Positions 27,519 through 35,782 of a stretch of 64,000 bases of DNA are shown piece by piece. Positions within the stretch are counted from its first letter, which is position 1, and each line of letters opens with the position of its first letter. The notes below the pieces were generated by a model, which ran no database searches, was not told where the DNA came from, and worked only from the letters and a program-made list of their open reading frames with translations. The DNA comes from Mucilaginibacter sp. (GTDB lineage Bacteria > Bacteroidota > Bacteroidia > Sphingobacteriales > Sphingobacteriaceae), in the NCBI GenBank assembly GCA_028288305.1, contig JAQBOA010000059.1:1-64000 (forward strand). Reading direction: 5' to 3'. A program made the position numbers and the translations under genes.

Positions 27519-27560
27519 ACTTGCAAATCAAAAGTAAAAAATTACTTGCATTTTGCAATT
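27519..27560. promoter_or_regulatory. HxlR-type operators upstream of osmC
   Basis: ACTTGCAAATCAAAAGT (27519-27535) and ACTTGCATTTTGCAATT (27544-27560) match the 17-bp sites before the SDR at 9968. The first is 16 of 17 identical to the site at 9918-9934 (reverse strand), and the second differs from the core palindrome at 9886-9902 by two bases. They lie 33-75 bp before the osmC start. Confidence 0.65.
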
Positions 27561-28079
27561 AAAATAACCAATACGCAAATAATCTTTTTGTAAGTTTTTA
27601 ATCATATACAGGTCAAGCTATGTTGAACCTAGGGTGGAGATGCCACGAGCGTTGGCCACCGGATTCTGTTTATCGAGTCTATTCATTCCAACGATTTAGC
27701 CCATTCAAACCCGTGATATTCAATTTAATAATTATGATATTGAATTTGTTCGATGATCAAAAAAGCGCTGAATCGGATGATCAATCAATGCGGAACCTAC
27801 TTGATCGAAAATCGTTTGTTTTTCATATTTACAAATCCGATTAACTGACAGAAAACTTCTTCTACGCTATATCGTATTTTAACGAGCCATCTACGATATG
27901 GCATAATAAAAAAAGTCTAAATTTATCTATAATGTTGTTTTTGAACCTCTTACAAAACGGCATCCTATTTGTAATATCCGGTAACAGCATATCATGTTGG
28001 TGTTTGAACAAATCTGAAAAATACAGACACGAGATTTTTATTAGTTATAGATCGTGATCGAAGCTTAAAATAAGAAATT
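27561..28079. other. Intergenic stretch without a visible gene
   Basis: A 74-codon open frame at 27620-27844 has no recognisable content or start context. I see no hairpins or repeats; promoters for the gene at 28080 are expected in the last 100 bp. Confidence 0.4.
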
Positions 28080-29015
28080 ATGCAAACTGGATATAAAATT
28101 GCTGTTCTAGGCATTGGAGGTGTAGGAGGCTATATCGGAGGGCTCTTAGCTAAGGGAAAACATCCTGGCATTGATGTTTTTTTTGTTGCCAGAGGAGAAA
28201 GCCTGAATGCCATTAATTCCCATGGTCTGGAACTTTCCACCCCAGGGGGCGATATAGTGGTCCATCCGACATTGACTACTAATAATCCTGCTGATATCGA
28301 CCGGATTGATCTGCTAATATGCTGCATTAAGGCGTACGATCTTGAAGAAAGTTTATTGCCCCTTTCCCCAATTATCGATAAATACACCGTTATTATCCCA
28401 TTTTTAAATGGTTTAAACATATCGAAAAAAATAAAACAAATTTTACCTGCTGCTGATGTTTGGGAAGGCTGCATTTACATAGCATCCAGATTAATTGCTC
28501 CCGGAAAGATCAGGCAAAGCGGATCCCTCAAGCAGATCATATTCGGTTCCTCCACTGCAACGCCCAAGTTGCTAAAACATGTTCAGAATATATTCGAAAA
28601 ATCTGGCATGGAGGTGACTATTAGTAAAAACATGAATCAACAGGTTTGGTTGAAATTCTTCTTTATCTCTGTTTTGGCTACCATAACGTCCTATTACAAT
28701 GCTACAATGGGAGAAATTTCAAATAACGAGGAGCGCCTCAGTATGCTGAAAGGCATGATCAAAGAGCTTTATATCGTTGCTGCCACTATTCCGGTGATAC
28801 TTCCGGCAGACTTACCGAAAACGACTTTTGAAAAGATTGTTTCCTTGCCTGCCGACTCGGGATCTTCAATGTTAAGCGATTTTAGAAAAGGAGGTAAAAC
28901 AGAGGTTGAAGAATTAACTGGTGATATAGTAAGGCTCGGGTCAAAATTAAATATACCTACACCAATTTATCAATTGATGTACAATGGTTTAATTAAGGAT
29001 GGCAAACATATTTAA
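28080..29015 (+). CDS. Ketopantoate reductase (2-dehydropantoate 2-reductase) family
   Basis: This 311-residue protein has the N-terminal dinucleotide-binding motif GIGGVGGYIGG, then CCIKAYD with the catalytic-type lysine, and the ApbA C-terminal helical domain (VWLKFFFISVLATITSYYNA...RKGGKTEVEELTGDIVRLG). The family reduces ketopantoate with NADPH, but many members encoded outside pantothenate loci act on other 2-oxo compounds. Here there are no panB/panC neighbours, and it sits in the redox cargo of a mobile element. A role in pantothenate synthesis is therefore not assumed, and no symbol is given. Confidence 0.85.
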   Translation: MQTGYKIAVLGIGGVGGYIGGLLAKGKHPGIDVFFVARGESLNAINSHGLELSTPGGDIVVHPTLTTNNPADIDRIDLLICCIKAYDLEESLLPLSPIIDKYTVIIPFLNGLNISKKIKQILPAADVWEGCIYIASRLIAPGKIRQSGSLKQIIFGSSTATPKLLKHVQNIFEKSGMEVTISKNMNQQVWLKFFFISVLATITSYYNATMGEISNNEERLSMLKGMIKELYIVAATIPVILPADLPKTTFEKIVSLPADSGSSMLSDFRKGGKTEVEELTGDIVRLGSKLNIPTPIYQLMYNGLIKDGKHI

Positions 29016-29120
29016 GCTACTCGTTCCGATGGCGCTATCCTATCTCCTTGTGGCCTTTTAAAAGTTGCAGACGTGAATATGATTATTAAACTAGTGCGTT
29101 TTAAATTATATAATGAGGTT

Positions 29121-29606
29121 ATGAAAAAAGAAGTTATTATCAGTCACCAGCAAATTTTATTGAGTAGCAGCTATGAAGATTTCACGAAAAATCTTGAAGC
29201 TATAGTAAGAAGTCTTAAGCCAAACTTTGCAGAAAATATTATATCAGATCCGGAATCGGTTAGAAAATATTTAGAGCCACTCGCCGGAGACAGCGGGTTA
29301 ATCATTTTTGGCATCGAGCACCATGGAGATATGTTAAATATATATGATAAACGCAGGAAAGCGAAGCAATATATAATTGGAAATCCACTGATAGCTATTC
29401 AGATGGAAGTTCACGATATCAGGGCTGCATTATATGCCCCCCTTCGCATGATTGCATATGAAAGTAACGAGGGGGAGGTATATGCAGAGTACGACCTGCC
29501 GTCATCCTTATTTGGCCAATTCAACAACAATGAAGTTCTTAAGGTTGCCAAAGGCCTTGATGAGAAATTGCTGAACGTCATTAAAAGAGCTGATCAGAAC
29601 GAATAG
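29121..29606 (+). CDS. DUF302-domain protein
   Basis: This 161-residue protein starts at ATG 29121 (MKKEVIISHQQ). The DUF302 core is visible: IFGIEHHGDMLNIY, IIGNPLIAIQM, DIRAALYAPLRMIAYES and EYDLPSSLFGQF. DUF302 proteins have a TTHA1431-like fold; some bind small ligands, and biochemical function is unsettled. A truncated copy of the same family lies at 24429-24659, so this may be the surviving paralogue. It lies between the ketopantoate reductase-like gene and a LolA-like gene, all on the same strand. Confidence 0.85.
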   Translation: MKKEVIISHQQILLSSSYEDFTKNLEAIVRSLKPNFAENIISDPESVRKYLEPLAGDSGLIIFGIEHHGDMLNIYDKRRKAKQYIIGNPLIAIQMEVHDIRAALYAPLRMIAYESNEGEVYAEYDLPSSLFGQFNNNEVLKVAKGLDEKLLNVIKRADQNE

Positions 29607-29691
29607 CTTGATATACAGAATGCTATCAATTGATTCTATGGGCATTTTTTACTGTTCTTAAAGAGAAATATTTAAAATAAAAACAAATCAG

Positions 29692-30411
29692 ATGAACAAC
29701 TTTTTAAATTCGGTTTTCGAGGCCCATGGTGGGCTCAAACGTTGGGGAGAATTAACCAAAGTAAATGTAACAATCGTTAGTGGAGGCAAACTTTTTGAGC
29801 TTCAGGGTCAACCACAGGATGGAAGCCCAAGGGAGATGGAAGTGGTATTACACCAGGAGCATGCATCAATGCGGCCATATGGAGCGCCTGACCAGCAAAC
29901 CAATTTTTCCACCGAGCGCATTGCGATAGAAACTGTACATGGCGAAGTCATATCAGAGCGGACAGGAAGCATAGAAATTCTCCATAACCATATGAAGTCA
30001 AAGGGATGGGATGCAATCGACCGGGCGTACTTTAACGGTTACGCAAACTGGACTTATTTGACTACCCCCTTTTTTATGAGCATGCCTGGCATGGGTCTTT
30101 CACAAATTGCCCCTTGGAAGGAGGATGGGCAAAGTTGGGAAGGTATTCGTGTCACATTTCCACCGAATATAGCAACTCACAACCAAATACAAGACTTTTA
30201 TTTCGGCGAAGATTTTCTTTTGAGGCGACATGACTATTTTATTGATGTAGCAGGTGATTTTCCCGCTACGCAGTATGTATTTGATTATCGGGAAGTAAAT
30301 GGCATACATCTTCCAACCAAGAGAAGAGCTTATAAGCGTAGCGAAGACGGGAGCTTAATGAAGGAAGAGCTGATGGTATACATTGATTACAGTAATATCC
30401 AATTTAGCTAA
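29692..30411 (+). CDS. Hypothetical protein with a lipoprotein-sorting-like beta fold
   Basis: This 239-residue protein has no signal peptide. It opens NNFLNSVFEAHGGLKRWGEL, a start seen in proteins resembling the LolA/outer-membrane lipoprotein sorting fold, and continues as alternating beta strands (VNVTIVSGGKLFELQG; TQYVFDYREVNGIHLPTKRRA; EELMVYIDYSNIQF). Similar cytoplasmic proteins of about 240 residues occur beside SDR and DUF302 genes, but I know no demonstrated function. It is the last intact cargo gene before structured element B. Confidence 0.6.
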   Translation: MNNFLNSVFEAHGGLKRWGELTKVNVTIVSGGKLFELQGQPQDGSPREMEVVLHQEHASMRPYGAPDQQTNFSTERIAIETVHGEVISERTGSIEILHNHMKSKGWDAIDRAYFNGYANWTYLTTPFFMSMPGMGLSQIAPWKEDGQSWEGIRVTFPPNIATHNQIQDFYFGEDFLLRRHDYFIDVAGDFPATQYVFDYREVNGIHLPTKRRAYKRSEDGSLMKEELMVYIDYSNIQFS

Positions 30412-30550
30412 TTTGACTCTTGAAATAAGATTTGGCCAGAAGCAGGGTGAAATGAACTTTAAACAAATCATCCTCACTTATTGGATTTAACGTATGGTAA
30501 ACAATTCTCTTTACTGGTTATTGCAGTTACCATTTCCTCATTCACCGGTA

Positions 30551-30703
30551 CAGCGAAGGTAGCCACCGCCGGGATAAAAAGTCAAGGCTATACAAGCGGG
30601 CAGTTGCGTTTCGTTTTTAAGTGGCCGCCCGGCCTTGACTTTTTACCCGGCTTCCGCTTTTGGTTGCTTACATGGTGAATAAGGGATGGTGTGTTCATTC
30701 GCT
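30551..30703 (+). repeat. Structured element, copy B (covarying partner of 8890-9033)
   Basis: CCGGGATAAAAAGTCAAGGC pairs with GCCTTGACTTTTTACCCGG (one bulged base), with an inner CGGGC/GCCCG stem and a T-rich loop. It is followed by CGCTTTTGGTTGC and AGGGATGGTGTGT. It aligns base by base with copy A, sharing the unpaired segments while the stem sequences differ in compensating ways. It lies about 250 bp inside attR. A 66-codon open frame crosses it but follows the hairpin and is not credible as a protein. Confidence 0.7.
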
Positions 30704-30854
30704 CTTCGGCTTGTAGGTAAGTAGCAGAGTATGGCCCATAAATATAATTATCTTGAAAATAAAAGAGAGGCTGCTCAACTTAAAGTGTTTGTTTAAAGGA
30801 GCAAACTAATATAAATTACAATTGCATAACTTAAAACAGATCGTTAAATTTGTA

Positions 30855-30893
30855 TTAATCGCTGTTAAAGAATATGTGAGTAAAACAGTGAGT
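30855..30893 (+). promoter_or_regulatory. Right-end copies of the integrase-region repeats
   Basis: TTAATCGCTGTT followed by ATGTGAG, then GTGAG-N7-GTGAGT (30876-30893), repeat motifs found near the left end at 282-301 and 171-188. Shared repeats at both ends, in direct orientation, suit arm-type integrase binding. Confidence 0.5.
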
Positions 30894-30953
30894 AGTTCTA
30901 AAAAGTCTCCATCAACTTATTGATATATAGTTATTTGCGGAAAGGATTAATCG

Positions 30954-30968
30954 TCCTGCCACCCCGAC
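30954..30968 (+). repeat. attR: right copy of the 15-bp tRNA repeat
   Basis: TCCTGCCACCCCGAC is identical to positions 54-68. The upstream bases do not continue the tRNA, as expected for the element-borne attachment sequence. Confidence 0.88.
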
Positions 30969-30977
30969 GATACCAAA

Positions 30978-31014
30978 CAAGGCCTGTAGATCAATGATTT
31001 ACAGGCTTTGTCGT
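30978..31014 (+). terminator. Terminator beyond attR, probably the original tRNA-Pro terminator
   Basis: CAAGGCCTGTA pairs with TACAGGCTTTG (30978-31010, one G-T pair) and is followed by TCGTTTT. Directly after the restored tRNA 3' end, it would have ended tRNA-Pro transcription before the element inserted. Confidence 0.7.
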
Positions 31015-31671
31015 TTTAAACCCATCAATATATATCAAAGTTTCCCGGTTTTTTCATGTATTTGAAAATTGGCGAGACATCGATTACCGTATTTTGATCA
31101 CTTCAGATATAGATATTACAAAATTCATAGAAAGCGCCCTGCTCGCCGTAAAACTCATAAATTTGACACCTAATAGAATCTGGACTCATAAGCAAGGAAA
31201 GTTTATTTAAATATATAAGACAAGAGGATGTAGTGATTTGGGCAGGGGCGGGCTTCCCGCAAACAGGTGGTCATCTCATCTGCTGAAATTGCCAATCTGG
31301 ATGAACTCAAAAGAGGTGATACTACTACTATTAAGGTCATCAGCCGGACGGGGGTGATACAGGAACAGTATTTATTAAAGGATGAGCAGAAACAGGACTA
31401 AGCGCTACAGGCTGCTCGTATCACAAATCAGCCTATAAACAAGTTTGACTATATTTATTTATATTTTCTACTAAATGATCATCAATAGAGCGAGTCCGCC
31501 AACTTCCTCAAAATCCTCAAAAAAGTGGTTCGAAAATTGTTCTGTCACCACCGATGATATCTGGAGAACCAGTTTAAGAGCAATTTAAAGACGGTTTTTT
31601 CGTTAAAAAGGATGTAATTTGATAGTTTTTGAATCTTAATTAATCAGAAGCTTATGGGATAAGTGTAATAT

Positions 31672-34200
31672 ATGGGCGACGATAAACATACTTTTTTTAT
31701 ACAATCAATTAAGGGAAAGATAATTATTGCCTCGGTTTTGGCATGTCTTACATTATTGCTGGCTTGGGGCATCAGCAAGTTTGCTTTTAAACAAATGCTC
31801 AACGCTGTTGAAAAAATTTCTGCGCCGAATGATAAACTGCGTTTAGTTAATGAGCTTACCCACAAGGTCGCCCAACTTGACCAAGTGCAAAAATCAGAAA
31901 TCCTCAATAACCCGGCAAACTATTATAACCTGTTCAAAGAAACAAAAAAACTATTAGTAACAATTGATACCCTGCAAACACTTTTTGCGGATGATAAAAG
32001 GCAGGTAAAACACATCAACTCGCTTAAAAAGTTATTGATAAAACGCGATAAGCTGTTTATTAATTACTTAAAAGTCCGGGAAGGATTAGTGAATAATAAA
32101 ACATTTTCCACTCAGGTTAAAATGCTGAACGATTTGGTAGATAAAAGTGCCCGACAAAATGATAGCACCGTTACCACTACCGAAAAAAACACACAAACAA
32201 CTACTATAATCCCCGAAGAGAAGACAGATTCAACAAAACAGTCACGGGGATTTTTCAGCAAATTGTTTGGCAAAAAGAAACAGCCGGTACAAAGTCCATC
32301 CTATAAGGTTGTAGAGGTTGAGATCAATACTAAACAGGATACTCTTGCCGTAGCCAAGCAGGACAGCATACTTAAAGGAATGAGTCAAACTATGAGCAGG
32401 CTGGAGAAAAACCAGGTAAGGCGTAGCGCGCTCTTTTTAGATAAGGAAGCAGTATTAAATAAAGCCAACAATAGACTTATCCGCCGGATACTTAGCATTT
32501 TGAAACAAGTGGAGGCCGAAGCAGTAACGCAGGTTGAAATAAACAACGGTACTGCCAAAAATGTGGTTAATACCAGCGTAAATCGTATAAGCTACATTAT
32601 TGTAGCAGCTTTCCTGCTTGCCGTTGTGCTGCTTTATTTTATTTTAAGAGATATCAGCCGCATTAATCAATACAAAAGGGAACTTGAGATAGCACGCGAT
32701 GAAGCTGAATATCACGGCCAGGCTAAACAGCGGTTCCTGTCAAACATGAGCCATGAGATACGTACGCCGCTGCAATCTATCATAGGTTATACTGAATTAT
32801 TGAAAAATCAGGTGCATCCGCGCAAAAGCGATATCGATGCAATTTACCGGTCGTCAGAACACCTGATGCAAATTGTGAATGAGGTACTTGATTATAACCG
32901 TATAGTATCTGGTAAGTTCACAATTTCCACCCAGGTTTTCAGCATGACCGAATTGCTTAATGAGGTGGTATCTGTAATGCGCTTACAGGCTGTTAAAAAA
33001 TCCATTTTACTGGTCACTGATTATAATATACCCATTTATAATCATTTAGAAGGGGATGCCTTCCGCTTAAAGCAAATTTTATATAACCTGCTGGGTAACG
33101 CTATTAAATTCACCGACAAAGGAGAGGTGAAGCTATCTGTTTCATGCACTGAAGCAGGGAATGTATTAAACTATATTTTTACAGTAAGTGATACCGGCAT
33201 TGGCTTATCTGATAAAGATATAACAAGGATATTTAATGAATTTGAACAGGTACCGGAGCCAGGCTCTAATTATTTAAAAGGAACTGGTCTTGGTCTTACA
33301 ATTACCAAGTCGCTTATAGAAGTACAGGGAGGCAACATTGACGTAAAAAGCGAATTGGGCCAGGGCAGCAGCTTTACTTTTAACTTAAGCTATAAAAAAG
33401 CAGCAGAGCCCCTTGCTGAATCTGAAAAGCAGTTTGACAGATTTATACATGCAAAACAAGGAAAAATATGGATAATTGATGATGATAATTTTATACTGGA
33501 ATTATGCAGCACCATATTTGAAAGGAACGGTATAAAGCACCGTTGTTTCAGCTCGCCGCAAGAGCTATTAAATGCGGCCATTGACCCAGCTGTAAAATTC
33601 ATTCTTATGGATATAAGGTTGCCGGAAATGAGTGGAACCGAACTCTGTAAAATATTAAGAGAAAGAATTTCTGCTGATGTATTGATCTTTGCGCTTACCG
33701 CACAAGCGTTACCTGGCGAATGTGAGTTTGTTTTAAACGGAGGTTTTGACGGGATACTAATGAAGCCATTTAAAGAGCGCGACTTATTAGCAATGGTAAT
33801 GCAACAAGTAGTTGATGCTGAAGCCATGCCCGAAATAAAATTAGATATAAACAAGGTTGAAAAAATGACCTTTGGTGATAAACGGCAGTTAAACAAAATA
33901 TTAAAACGGTTTACAGAGGATTGCATTGATGACATAGCCGAACTAAGGCTCAGCATGGAGAACTATGATAATGAGAAGCTGGTGCTGCTGGTGCATCGTA
34001 TTGCAGGCCGCACAGCACAAATAGGAGCCACCGATCTTGCTGCTGATTTCAGAATTGCAGAGATGGATTTTTTAAATAATGACCTGGCAAATTCCGAAAA
34101 GATAGATACTATTATACTGCTTACCAATAAGCTGCAAATCCTTGTTAAACAAGTTAGGTCTATTTATTTAAATGATGACATACCGGAGGCAATAACCTAA
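31672..34200 (+). CDS. Hybrid sensor histidine kinase with receiver and Hpt domains
   Basis: This 842-residue membrane kinase has transmembrane helices at about 15-33 and 307-325 enclosing a 270-residue extracytoplasmic sensor. A HisKA domain follows with H361 (FLSNMSHEIRTPLQSIIGYT), then an ATPase domain (NLLGNAIKFTDKG, DTGIGLSD, GTGLGLTITK), a receiver (IWIIDDDNF; phospho-acceptor in FILMDIRLPEMSG) and a C-terminal Hpt domain with LLVHRIAGRTAQIGA. This is a full internal phosphorelay. It converges on an NtrC-type regulator gene at 34307-35638 that could receive the phosphate from the Hpt domain. Confidence 0.93.
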   Translation: MGDDKHTFFIQSIKGKIIIASVLACLTLLLAWGISKFAFKQMLNAVEKISAPNDKLRLVNELTHKVAQLDQVQKSEILNNPANYYNLFKETKKLLVTIDTLQTLFADDKRQVKHINSLKKLLIKRDKLFINYLKVREGLVNNKTFSTQVKMLNDLVDKSARQNDSTVTTTEKNTQTTTIIPEEKTDSTKQSRGFFSKLFGKKKQPVQSPSYKVVEVEINTKQDTLAVAKQDSILKGMSQTMSRLEKNQVRRSALFLDKEAVLNKANNRLIRRILSILKQVEAEAVTQVEINNGTAKNVVNTSVNRISYIIVAAFLLAVVLLYFILRDISRINQYKRELEIARDEAEYHGQAKQRFLSNMSHEIRTPLQSIIGYTELLKNQVHPRKSDIDAIYRSSEHLMQIVNEVLDYNRIVSGKFTISTQVFSMTELLNEVVSVMRLQAVKKSILLVTDYNIPIYNHLEGDAFRLKQILYNLLGNAIKFTDKGEVKLSVSCTEAGNVLNYIFTVSDTGIGLSDKDITRIFNEFEQVPEPGSNYLKGTGLGLTITKSLIEVQGGNIDVKSELGQGSSFTFNLSYKKAAEPLAESEKQFDRFIHAKQGKIWIIDDDNFILELCSTIFERNGIKHRCFSSPQELLNAAIDPAVKFILMDIRLPEMSGTELCKILRERISADVLIFALTAQALPGECEFVLNGGFDGILMKPFKERDLLAMVMQQVVDAEAMPEIKLDINKVEKMTFGDKRQLNKILKRFTEDCIDDIAELRLSMENYDNEKLVLLVHRIAGRTAQIGATDLAADFRIAEMDFLNNDLANSEKIDTIILLTNKLQILVKQVRSIYLNDDIPEAIT

Positions 34201-34208
34201 TCGCGCGA

Positions 34209-34298
34209 ACGCGTCACCCCAACCCCTCTCCAAGGGAAGAGGGGCTAAAAACAAAATTATACTCAAGTCCTCTCCTTTGGAGAGGATTTAGGTGAGGC
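34209..34298. repeat. Palindromic intergenic repeat between converging genes
   Basis: CCCCTCTCCAAGGGAAGAGGGG (34223-34244, given in part as CCCCTCT/AGAGGGG) and CCTCTCCTTTGGAGAGG (34269-34285) are each palindromic, and they also pair with one another. Similar CCTCTCC-type palindromes are widespread in Bacteroidota intergenic DNA. Here it may end both converging transcripts. Confidence 0.6.
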
Positions 34299-34306
34299 CA
34301 ACATAA

Positions 34307-35638
34307 TTAGCTATCCAGGCCATAACGCTCAATTTTATTGTAAAGCGTTTTGCGGTCAATGTTCAGCAGCCTTGCCGCTTCAGATTTATTAAACTTAACT
34401 TTCATAAGCGTTTTCCGGATCATCTCTTTTTCATTGGTCTCGTTCAAAACCTTCAGATCAGATTCCTGGGCCTTTGGTATATTGGTAACTGTAAAAAGCA
34501 TTTCATCAGGGAGTGATTCAATGCCTGCGATGGCTGATGATGTTAGCAGCACCATTCTTTTAATAACGTTTTTAAGTTCGCGCAGATTACCCGGCCAGTC
34601 ATATTGTTGCAACACTTTTCTGGCCTCAGATGAGATATCTTCCACATTTCGTCCCAATTCCAGGTTTGATAAGGTAATAAAGTGTTTTATAAAAAGCTCA
34701 AGATCATGGCCTCTTTTACGCAAAGGGGGTAGCTGTATTTTAAATTCGTTGATTCGATGGTAAAGATCCTGTCTGAAATCGCCGTTATTAACGCTATTTA
34801 CAAGGTCATCATTAGTGGCTGTAATAATGCGAACATTTACCGGAATCTGTTTGGTGCTTCCCAAAGGCTGTATGGTCTTCTCCTGAAGGGCTCTTAACAG
34901 TTTAACCTGCACATCATAGCTAAGATTACCTACCTCATCTAAAAATAAGGTACCACCGTTAGCGGCTTCAAATAAGCCCTTTTTATCAGATATAGCCCCG
35001 GTAAAAGCACCTTTAATATGGCCAAACAGCTCGCTTGCCGCCAAATCCCTTGATAATGCACCGCAGTCAATAGCTATAAATGTTTTATCGGCACGTTTGC
35101 TCAGCCTGTGTATGGCCCTTGCCACATATTCTTTACCTGTGCCGGTTTCACCCTGTATAACAACAGCCATGTCTGTTGGGGCAACTATTTCAATATATGC
35201 GTTCAGCTTATCGGCCTCTGCACTTTTTCCCTTAATAAAATCAGGGGTTATATTTTGTATGGTGTTTGATTGCGGTACCTGTTGGTTAAGGGCATTGTTA
35301 ATGATCATCAACAATTCTTCAGGATTAACCGGTTTAGTAATATAATCAAGGGCTCCGGCTTGCATGGCCTTTACAGCGGTACGAACATCGTTAAAACTGG
35401 TCATGATTATAGCCGGAATTTTTGTTCCGCTCTCAATTGCCTTAACAAATATATCTAAGCCAATTCCATCGGGTAAACGGTAATCAAGCAGCAGCAGGTC
35501 AAATTCCTGTTGATCCAATAACTTAAAACCATTTTTAACATTATCAACGGCCTTTACAATATATCCGTTTTTATGCAGAAAACCCTGTAATAATTCGGAG
35601 AATGTGAGGTCATCTTCAACAAGCAGTATTTTCGCCAT
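34307..35638 (-). CDS. NtrC-family response regulator (receiver, AAA+, Fis HTH)
   Basis: This is a 443-residue protein with ATG at 35638 (MAKILLVEDD); an upstream in-frame ATG at 35659 would add seven residues. The receiver has D at LLLLDYRLPDG and K at ITKPV. The AAA+ domain has GETGTGKE, an intact GAFTGA loop (IKGAFTGAISDK) and FLDEVGNL. The C-terminal HTH is KSEAARLLNIDRKTLYNKIERYG. It would activate sigma-54 promoters. It converges with the hybrid kinase gene and is its likely partner. On the other side is a small secreted protein gene on the same strand. Confidence 0.93.
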   Translation of the reverse strand: MAKILLVEDDLTFSELLQGFLHKNGYIVKAVDNVKNGFKLLDQQEFDLLLLDYRLPDGIGLDIFVKAIESGTKIPAIIMTSFNDVRTAVKAMQAGALDYITKPVNPEELLMIINNALNQQVPQSNTIQNITPDFIKGKSAEADKLNAYIEIVAPTDMAVVIQGETGTGKEYVARAIHRLSKRADKTFIAIDCGALSRDLAASELFGHIKGAFTGAISDKKGLFEAANGGTLFLDEVGNLSYDVQVKLLRALQEKTIQPLGSTKQIPVNVRIITATNDDLVNSVNNGDFRQDLYHRINEFKIQLPPLRKRGHDLELFIKHFITLSNLELGRNVEDISSEARKVLQQYDWPGNLRELKNVIKRMVLLTSSAIAGIESLPDEMLFTVTNIPKAQESDLKVLNETNEKEMIRKTLMKVKFNKSEAARLLNIDRKTLYNKIERYGLDS

Positions 35639-35729
35639 AGTATTTTTCTGCATCTGCAAAAATACAAAAGCAAAGGCTTATTACGGCTTCGTAATGGTTT
35701 TTATTAATTAAAATGCGAGATTAACTGAA

Positions 35730-35770
35730 ATAAAAAGCCTTCCCATGATAAACATGAAAAGGCTTTTTAT
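35730..35770. terminator. Bidirectional-looking terminator hairpin
   Basis: ATAAAAAGCC pairs perfectly with GGCTTTTTAT (10 bp, extended by TT/AA), with A- and T-rich flanks on both sides. It lies directly downstream of the minus-strand small gene at 35783-35947 and would terminate it before the regulator gene. Confidence 0.75.
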
Positions 35771-35782
35771 ACCTATCAGAAA

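Larger units (their letters stand above)
54..30968 (+). mobile_element. Integrative mobilizable element (about 30.9 kb) in tRNA-Pro
   Basis: The element is bounded by the 15-bp tRNA-derived repeats. It carries an integrase at the left end, HigBA, two small HTH proteins (candidate excisionase/regulators), a hairpin-rich candidate oriT, a MobC-like protein and a relaxase. No VirB/Tra-type transfer genes or coupling protein are visible, so transfer would need a helper element. The cargo (9.1-30.4 kb) is dominated by oxidoreductases and regulators, with several pseudogenes. The boundaries are seen directly; mobility is inferred. Confidence 0.85.
30412..31671. other. Right end of the element and junction with the chromosome
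   Basis: This contains structured element B, candidate arm-type repeats, attR and a terminator (listed separately). Beyond attR, 31259-31401 encodes about 46 residues in one frame (ISSAEIANLDELKRGD, TTTIKVISRTGVIQEQYLL) that look like the end of a lost, possibly PDZ-like, protein. No intact gene is seen. Confidence 0.6.

Noticed and set aside
27620..27844. A 74-codon frame in the gap after osmC
   Set aside because: Composition looks random and there is no recognisable domain.
30481..30678. A 66-codon open frame over structured element B
   Set aside because: It follows the hairpin, has a biased composition and no homologous frame in copy A; the structure is the better explanation.
1..30968. 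Classification as a self-transmissible conjugative element
   Set aside because: No VirB4, coupling protein or Tra gene was found, only a relaxase and accessory protein.
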